Assembly: GCF_002027545.1 (NCBI RefSeq)
Contig: NZ_MXAN01000101.1
Coordinates: forward strand, 1-17,627
DNA: 17,627 nt
Direction: 5' to 3'
Origin: Moraxella lacunata
Lineage (GTDB): Bacteria > Pseudomonadota > Gammaproteobacteria > Pseudomonadales > Moraxellaceae
Shown here: in pieces, positions 12,496 to 17,627 of the stretch
Layout: each line of letters starts with the position of its first letter
How positions within the stretch are numbered: the stretch's first letter is position 1
Translations under genes and position numbers: made by a program
The notes under the pieces: model-generated
The model's database searches: none
Seen by the model: only the letters and a program-made list of their open reading frames with translations
What the model was told of the DNA's origin: nothing

Positions 12496-13824
12496 ATGGC
12501 ATCCCAATTCTCTTTATTTAAAACTCGTCGTTTTAGTTCAATGTTTGCCACTCAGTTTTTAGGGGCATTTAATGACAACATATTCAAACAAGCACTCATC
12601 TTAGTACTCACCTACACCGCTGCTACCAAAATGGGGGTTGCGGTCAGTCTACTAAACAACCTTGCCGCCTTGCTGTTCATTCTGCCTTATTTTTTATTTT
12701 CAGCATTGGCAGGGCAAATCGCTGATAAATATGAAAAATCATGGCTGACACGTAACATTAAACTGTTAGAAATCATCATCATGGTCTTAGCGGCTGTGGG
12801 TTTTGTCTTTGAGCTGTATCCACTGTTATTTGTGGCGTTATTTTTGATGGGCACGCATTCTACCTTTTTTGGCCCCATCAAATACGCTTATCTGCCTGAG
12901 GTCATGCACAAAGATGAGCTGGTCGGGGCAAATGGGCTGTTTCAGACGGGTACCAGTCTTGCCATCTTAACTGGCATGATGATGGCAGGGTTCTTAACCC
13001 AGCTTGATAACTCGCTTGTGTGGATATCAGCAACCACCTTCTTTATCGCCGTTTTGGGTTTTATTGCATCTGGCTTTGTGCCTGCTATTGCACCCCACGA
13101 ACCCAACTTAGATATTGATTATCATATTTTTCGCACCAGTTTTGGGGTCATCAAATATTTATACAGTTTGCCGTTATTATTTTTTATCATCTTGGGCAAT
13201 AGCTGGTTTTGGTTTTATGGGGCGACTTTTTTAACCCAAACCCCTGAATTTAGCAAAGTGATTTTGCATGGCAATGAATCGGTGGTGATTTTATTATTAA
13301 CCTTATTTTCTGTTGGTACTGCCATCGGTTCATTGTTATGTAAAACACTCACCAAAAACCAAATCAGCCTAAAACTTTTGCCCATTGGCATCATCGGACT
13401 TAGCTTATTTGCTGTGGATTTGTATTTGTCACTAAGTGGCATACATATCATCGCACCTGCCCATGGTACTTATACCATCAGTGAGATATTAAATCTAAAT
13501 GGCACAATTCGGGTGTTTGCTGATTTGTTTTTATTGGGTCTATCAGGGGGTATTTATATCGTGCCATTATATGCCTTTATGCAGGCTTATGCCCCCATCA
13601 GTCATCGTTCACGTATTATTGGGGCAAATAATATCTTTAATGCGATATTTATGGTCGGCTCTGCCATCTTCTCCATCATCATTCTAACAGCATTAAAACT
13701 CTCCATTGCCCAACTGTTTTTAATCACAGGTATGATTAATGTTGTCTTTGGCATATTTTTATATTTAAAATTAACCCATCATAAAGACAGCATGGCAATG
13801 GCAAAAGACGGTGGTAGGATTTAA
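12496..13824 (+). CDS. LplT-like MFS transporter (lysophospholipid flipping type)
   Basis: A 442-residue polytopic inner-membrane protein with about 12 hydrophobic segments and no other domain. Signature stretches match the LplT branch of the major facilitator superfamily: FLGAFNDNIFKQAL (about 22-34), the loop GQIADKYEK (73-81), THSTFFGPIKYAYLPEVM (120-137) and ANGLFQTGTSLAILTG. LplT moves lysophospholipids inward for re-acylation by Aas. In many bacteria this MFS domain is fused to the acyltransferase and acyl-ACP synthetase; here it is alone, with no aas beside it. Divergence from tamA, another envelope lipid-related gene, may be coincidental. There is no clear ribosome binding site before the ATG. 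It ends 16 bp from the pdxA stop codon. The substrate is inferred. Confidence 0.8.
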   Translation: MASQFSLFKTRRFSSMFATQFLGAFNDNIFKQALILVLTYTAATKMGVAVSLLNNLAALLFILPYFLFSALAGQIADKYEKSWLTRNIKLLEIIIMVLAAVGFVFELYPLLFVALFLMGTHSTFFGPIKYAYLPEVMHKDELVGANGLFQTGTSLAILTGMMMAGFLTQLDNSLVWISATTFFIAVLGFIASGFVPAIAPHEPNLDIDYHIFRTSFGVIKYLYSLPLLFFIILGNSWFWFYGATFLTQTPEFSKVILHGNESVVILLLTLFSVGTAIGSLLCKTLTKNQISLKLLPIGIIGLSLFAVDLYLSLSGIHIIAPAHGTYTISEILNLNGTIRVFADLFLLGLSGGIYIVPLYAFMQAYAPISHRSRIIGANNIFNAIFMVGSAIFSIIILTALKLSIAQLFLITGMINVVFGIFLYLKLTHHKDSMAMAKDGGRI

Positions 13825-13840
13825 AACAGCGAAAATCTCA

Positions 13841-14881
13841 TCAGCCCCCACTCATCATCATCGCCATATCAATGGCACGCCTAAGACTGCTGCTGCTCGC
13901 CTGCCCTGTCCCTGCCAGCGTCAATGCCGTGCCGTGGTCAACAGACGTTCGCACATAGGGCAGACCCAAAGTGATATTGACCGTATCACCAAAACCGTGC
14001 GATTTTAAGGGAGCAAGCCCTTGGTCATGATACATGGCAATCACCGCATCCGCCACCGCCAGATGTCGCTCGGTAAATAAGGTATCGGCAGGCATGGCAA
14101 GGCTAATGTTCATGCCCTGCGTGCGATAGGCTTGTAGCACAGGATTGATGACCGTCAGCTCTTCATCACCCAGATGTCCGTCTTCGCCTGCGTGGGGGTT
14201 TAGTCCGCAAACTAGGATTTTGGGGTGAGTTATGCCAAATTTATGCACCATTTCATCGTGCGTGATTTGCACCGTTTGGCGAATCTCTTGGGGTGTGATG
14301 GCACCGGGTACGTCTTTTAGGGGGATATGCGTGGTTACTAGGGCAACCTTCATCTTGGCATTGGCAAGCATCATCACGACCTTATCCACGCCTGCTTTGT
14401 GCATAAAATACTCGGTATGACCGCTAAATTTATCGCCATTATCTAGGCACACCCCACCATCTATCATCACCGATTTTTGTAGGGGGGCAGTGATGATGGC
14501 ACGGACTTGGCGAGTGGTGGCGAGCGTGTGGGCGATGTCAAGTTGAACCTTGACCATGCGGGCGTTATCGACATTTAGCACGCCTGCGACCACAGGGGCA
14601 GGGCAAGGCACATGGAGCAGATAGATAGAGCGTGGGGCAGATGGGTCAATCTCACCGATGTCATCTATCACTGCCATATCCGCCAATATATCCGTCTGTG
14701 CCTTGCTGTGTCTTTGTAGCTGTGCCACTCGCTCAGCAAAGGCGTGTTTGTCCGCACAGATAATCAGGGGCGTAGGCAAGGCGTGGGCGTGATGGGTCAG
14801 CGTATCGATGACGATGTCCATGCCAATACCGGCAGGTTCGCCTGTGGTAATGAGTAGGGGTTTGGGGGGCGTGGTCTGCAT
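13841..14881 (-). CDS. pdxA: 4-hydroxythreonine-4-phosphate dehydrogenase
   Basis: PdxA oxidises 4-phosphohydroxy-L-threonine in the deoxyxylulose-5-phosphate-dependent pathway to pyridoxal phosphate; the product is handed to PdxJ. The 346-residue product has the opening TTGEPAGIGMDI, SGHTEYF (153-159) and metal ligands equivalent to E. coli His166, His211 and His266: His185 (THIPL), His230 (NPHAGEDG) and His285 (YHDQG). Their spacings of 45 and 55 residues are the same as in E. coli. The C-terminal GLPYVRTSVDHGTALTLAG is also conserved. Length is normal. No Shine-Dalgarno sequence is evident before the ATG at 14881. It is divergent from dnaB. Alr, encoded nearby, uses the cofactor this pathway makes. 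In some bacteria pdxA lies next to ksgA and surA; not here. Confidence 0.96.
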   Translation of the reverse strand: MQTTPPKPLLITTGEPAGIGMDIVIDTLTHHAHALPTPLIICADKHAFAERVAQLQRHSKAQTDILADMAVIDDIGEIDPSAPRSIYLLHVPCPAPVVAGVLNVDNARMVKVQLDIAHTLATTRQVRAIITAPLQKSVMIDGGVCLDNGDKFSGHTEYFMHKAGVDKVVMMLANAKMKVALVTTHIPLKDVPGAITPQEIRQTVQITHDEMVHKFGITHPKILVCGLNPHAGEDGHLGDEELTVINPVLQAYRTQGMNISLAMPADTLFTERHLAVADAVIAMYHDQGLAPLKSHGFGDTVNITLGLPYVRTSVDHGTALTLAGTGQASSSSLRRAIDMAMMMSGG

Positions 14882-14959
14882 ATTGATGTCGTATGTGGAT
14901 AAATGAGTCGTCTATTTTACCGATTAATCAATATTTTAAAAAGCACATTTTTGGGCTTT

Positions 14960-14976
14960 GTGGTAAAATTTACCAC
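14960..14976. promoter_or_regulatory. 17-bp palindrome in the pdxA-dnaB divergent region
   Basis: GTGGTAAA-A-TTTACCAC is perfectly symmetrical around one base and lies 20 bp before the dnaB ATG. It contains TAAAAT, a possible -10, but no good -35 is visible. It could be an operator or a hairpin in the dnaB leader. Confidence 0.45.
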
Positions 14977-14996
14977 CATTTTTAAAAATAATCACC

Positions 14997-16412
14997 ATGA
15001 CCGAAGTTAGCACCCCAAAAGACACCAAAACCACCAATGATGACCTACTGACCCTGCAACCGCCACACAACATGGACATTGAGCGGGCGTTACTGGCGTC
15101 ACTCATGAGTATTGATGATTCCTTTGAGAAAATCGATGGCATTGTCAAGGCAGAAGATTTTTATGGCGAGCGTCATCGGCAAATTTTTAATGCCATCAAT
15201 CATTTATCACGGGTCAATCAACCTTATGATACGCTGATGGTGCATGACTTTTTGAGTCAGCAAAATCTACTTGCCATGGCAGGCGGGGAAGAATATCTTA
15301 TGCAAATCAACCAAAGCCCTGCCACGCTCTTTAACCTAATCCCCTATGCCGAGCGGGTGCGTGAGTTCTCGGTCTATCGTCAGCTCATCAAATCCGCCAA
15401 TACCATGCTCAATCTGGCGTATCATCCCAAAAAACAGACCGTGAGCGAGATTTTGGACGTGGTTGAAGCAGATATTTTTCGTATCAATGAAGACTACTCT
15501 CGTGGCACGGGCAAGCAAGGGGTTCGGCGAGTCGAAGACATCTTGCAAAGCGTGACTGACCAACTTGTTGAGATTAAAAGCCGTCAAGGCGGACTCATCG
15601 GACTGCGTACACCCTTTGAAGAGCTCAATAATAAAACCCAAGGCTTACAGCGGGGCGACCTGATTATTTTGGCGGCACGTCCGTCCATGGGTAAGACTAC
15701 CTTTGCCATGAATCTCGCCCAAGAAGTGCTGGTGCAGGAGCTACCCGTGGTCATGTTCTCCATGGAAATGCCTGCCGAATCCATTCTCATGCGGATGATG
15801 TCAGGGTTTAGTAGCATTAACCAAAGCAACCTACGCTCAGCACAGATGAGCGAAGATGAGTGGGTGCGTCTGTCGCAGGCGATGACCTTTTTTCAAAACA
15901 CTCATCTGTACATTGACGACCGTAACAACCTACCGCCATCCGAAGTCCGCTCCACCTGCCGACGTATCGCCAAGAACCACCCCGAAGGCTTGGGCATGAT
16001 TGTCGTGGATTATTTACAGCTTATGAAAGTGCCGGGCATGGAGAACAACCGTGTCCAAGAGATTGGCGAGATTAGCCGAAGCCTAAAAGCCCTAGCCCGT
16101 GAGATGAACTGCCCTGTCATCGCCTTATCTCAGCTCAACCGCAGTCTAGAACAGCGTACCGACAAACGCCCGATGATGGCGGATTTGCGTGAGTCGGGGG
16201 CGATTGAGCAGGACGCTGACCTGATTATGTTCATCTATCGTGATGAAGTGTATTATAAGGACAAGGCGGACAACAAAGGCTTTGCCGAGATTATCATTGG
16301 CAAGCAGCGTAACGGCCCTATCGGCAAACTACCCCTTAGGTTTGTGGGCGAATACACTCGCTTTGATAATCTTATCGTTGGCGACAGACCCGATGATTAT
16401 GAAGAAGAATGA
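14997..16412 (+). CDS. dnaB: Replicative DNA helicase DnaB
   Basis: The hexameric 5'-3' helicase that unwinds DNA at the replication fork and binds primase. The 471-residue protein has the N-terminal domain (about 25-130: PPHNMDIERALLASLM, VKAEDFYGERHRQIF), a linker, and the RecA-like C-terminal domain starting near 200. That domain carries Walker A ARPSMGKTT (227-235), Walker B MIVVDYLQLM (334-343), ALSQLNRSLEQR (376-387), DLRESGAIEQDAD (396-408) and the arginine-finger segment GKQRNGPIGK (435-444). Length is typical; no intein interrupts Walker A. The start has no Shine-Dalgarno sequence. The PPHNMDIER start region fits the family after a ~20-residue variable N terminus. It is followed by alr on the same strand. 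Confidence 0.98.
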   Translation: MTEVSTPKDTKTTNDDLLTLQPPHNMDIERALLASLMSIDDSFEKIDGIVKAEDFYGERHRQIFNAINHLSRVNQPYDTLMVHDFLSQQNLLAMAGGEEYLMQINQSPATLFNLIPYAERVREFSVYRQLIKSANTMLNLAYHPKKQTVSEILDVVEADIFRINEDYSRGTGKQGVRRVEDILQSVTDQLVEIKSRQGGLIGLRTPFEELNNKTQGLQRGDLIILAARPSMGKTTFAMNLAQEVLVQELPVVMFSMEMPAESILMRMMSGFSSINQSNLRSAQMSEDEWVRLSQAMTFFQNTHLYIDDRNNLPPSEVRSTCRRIAKNHPEGLGMIVVDYLQLMKVPGMENNRVQEIGEISRSLKALAREMNCPVIALSQLNRSLEQRTDKRPMMADLRESGAIEQDADLIMFIYRDEVYYKDKADNKGFAEIIIGKQRNGPIGKLPLRFVGEYTRFDNLIVGDRPDDYEEE

Positions 16413-16443
16413 CAAACAAAATGACAAATAAACAGGACAACCC

Positions 16444-17550
16444 ATGCGACACACCCACATCACCATCAACCAAACCGCCCTAGCCCACAACCTAGACATC
16501 ATCAAACGCCACGCCCCCCATGCACACGTCATGGCAATGGTCAAGGCAAATGCTTATGGGCATGGGGTCGCCCACTGCCTGCCTGCTCTTATGCAAGCGG
16601 ACGCGTTTGGTGTGGCAAGTTTTGATGAAGCCTTGGCGGTGCATGAGATTTGCGGGCAGTCATCCAAACGCATTATTCTCATCGAAGGCGTGTTTAGCCA
16701 AGATGAGTGGCTCACCGCCCAAACACACGGCTTTGAATGCGTGGTGCATTGTCAAGCTCAACTGGACTGGGCGTTATCGCACACGCCTGCCACAGACAGT
16801 CCCACACGCACCATTTGGCTCAAATACAACACAGGCATGAACCGCTTGGGCTTTGGGCGTGATGACGTACTAGCCTGTGCCAAACTTTTGCATGACAAGG
16901 GTTATCGACTGATTCTTACCAGTCATTTTGCCTGTGCCGATGACAAAGACCACCCTGCCAATGCCTTACAAATCAAGCGGTTTGATGACGTGCTAACCAC
17001 CCTAAAAGCACAATACGGCGATGTACAAGGCTCACTGTGCAACTCGGCAGGTATCATCAACTTCCCCCATGCTCATCATGACTGGGTGCGTGCAGGCATT
17101 GCCTTATATGGGGCAAGCCCTGTGGCGGACAGCTCTGCCAATGACTTAGGCTTATCCCCTGTGATGAATTTTACCGCCCAAATCTTTGCCACGCATGAGC
17201 TACATATAGGCGAGCAGGTCGGCTATGGCGGACTGTGGACAGCGGACAAACCTACTCGCATTGGCGTGCTGAGTGTCGGCTATGGCGACGGTTATCCCCG
17301 TGTGGTTACTGATGCTAAGGTGTCTATCACCAAAGACGCTCATACCTATCTTGCCCCCATTGTCGGACGGGTCGCCATGGACATGATGGTGATAGACATC
17401 ACAGGTTTGCCTGTGAGCGTGGGCGATACGGTCGTACTATGGGGCGATGATTTACCTGCCGATAGTGTGGCACATTGGGCGGATACTATTAGTTATGAGC
17501 TGTTTTGTAAAACCACCAACCGCCCACATCGGGGGGTTGTTGTAGCATAG
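16444..17550 (+). CDS. alr: Alanine racemase, PLP-dependent
   Basis: Alr makes D-alanine for peptidoglycan. The 368-residue product has the PLP lysine Lys34 in MAMVKANAYGHG, the barrel segments WLKYNTGMNRLGF, HFACADD and CNSAGI, WVRAGIALYG (214-223), the C-terminal catalytic tyrosine in VGYGG (Tyr261), SVGYGDGYPR and the conserved VGRVAMDMMVID. Length is usual. AGGA (16434-16437) lies 6 bases before the ATG and supports the start. It begins 31 bp after the dnaB stop codon, an arrangement seen in other gammaproteobacteria, so the two are likely co-transcribed. It could be the constitutive alr or a dadX-type gene; with no dadA nearby, alr is preferred. Confidence 0.96.
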   Translation: MRHTHITINQTALAHNLDIIKRHAPHAHVMAMVKANAYGHGVAHCLPALMQADAFGVASFDEALAVHEICGQSSKRIILIEGVFSQDEWLTAQTHGFECVVHCQAQLDWALSHTPATDSPTRTIWLKYNTGMNRLGFGRDDVLACAKLLHDKGYRLILTSHFACADDKDHPANALQIKRFDDVLTTLKAQYGDVQGSLCNSAGIINFPHAHHDWVRAGIALYGASPVADSSANDLGLSPVMNFTAQIFATHELHIGEQVGYGGLWTADKPTRIGVLSVGYGDGYPRVVTDAKVSITKDAHTYLAPIVGRVAMDMMVIDITGLPVSVGDTVVLWGDDLPADSVAHWADTISYELFCKTTNRPHRGVVVA

Positions 17551-17627
17551 ATACTTTAATCTCAATTTAAAATAGTAACTTATTGATTATTAGGAAATTA
17601 TTTTTTGAATTGTAGATACCATAAACC
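17551..17627. other. AT-rich sequence after alr
   Basis: No gene, clear terminator hairpin or promoter can be recognised in these 77 bases. Confidence 0.5.

Noticed and set aside
13825..13840. Shared terminator between the convergent MFS gene and pdxA
   Set aside because: Only 16 bp separate the stop codons and no hairpin with a T-run is visible.
15675..15705. Possible DnaB intein site
   Set aside because: Walker A (ARPSMGKTT) is continuous, so no intein is present.

Overview
The window looks like a chromosomal segment of a gammaproteobacterium of the Moraxellaceae, most likely Moraxella or a close relative. The basis is the combination of moderate-GC genes with very AT-rich spacers, a long-form GAPDH, a HemP-type peptide, an enlarged TamA/TamB pair and a neighbourhood rich in short TGTAGGG-type palindromes. 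The genus is an inference; no 16S or species marker is present.

Positions 1-747 are accessory DNA. The left edge holds the N-terminal end of an IS630-type transposase. Next to it is a minus-strand remnant of a phage-type tyrosine integrase, open over the core-binding domain only. It seems to have been cut by the insertion sequence and has lost its catalytic half. A non-coding stretch follows, with three AGGCACA direct repeats exactly 11 bp apart plus an inverted copy. It ends at an intact tRNA-Gly(GCC) with its own promoter and terminator. The arrangement tRNA, repeats, integrase is the usual edge of an island or prophage integrated at a tRNA 3' end, here decayed.

Positions 824-3996 carry, on the minus strand, a small secreted SH3-like protein, a 444-residue GAPDH (gap) and a MutT-like Nudix hydrolase. 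A plus-strand hemP follows behind a region with possible Fur sites. Two hairpin-forming, MITE-like elements of about 150 bp (1251-1402 and 3839-3985) lie between these genes, and gap, the Nudix gene and hemP each have a recognisable terminator.

Positions 3997-12423 are the envelope-biogenesis pair tamA and tamB, both on the minus strand with tamA first. They are separated by a 387-bp AT-rich spacer full of inverted repeats, and both proteins are much longer than the E. coli ones. Divergent from tamA, with an overlapping promoter region, is an LplT-like MFS transporter. It converges tail to tail with pdxA (vitamin B6 synthesis). Divergent from pdxA is dnaB (replicative helicase), followed 31 bp later by alr (alanine racemase), probably as one transcript.

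Most of the window is ordinary core genome. I found no convincing new defence or biosynthetic system. The observations most worth checking are the decayed tRNA-Gly integration site with its phased repeats, the MITE-like elements, and the unusual insertions in TamA.
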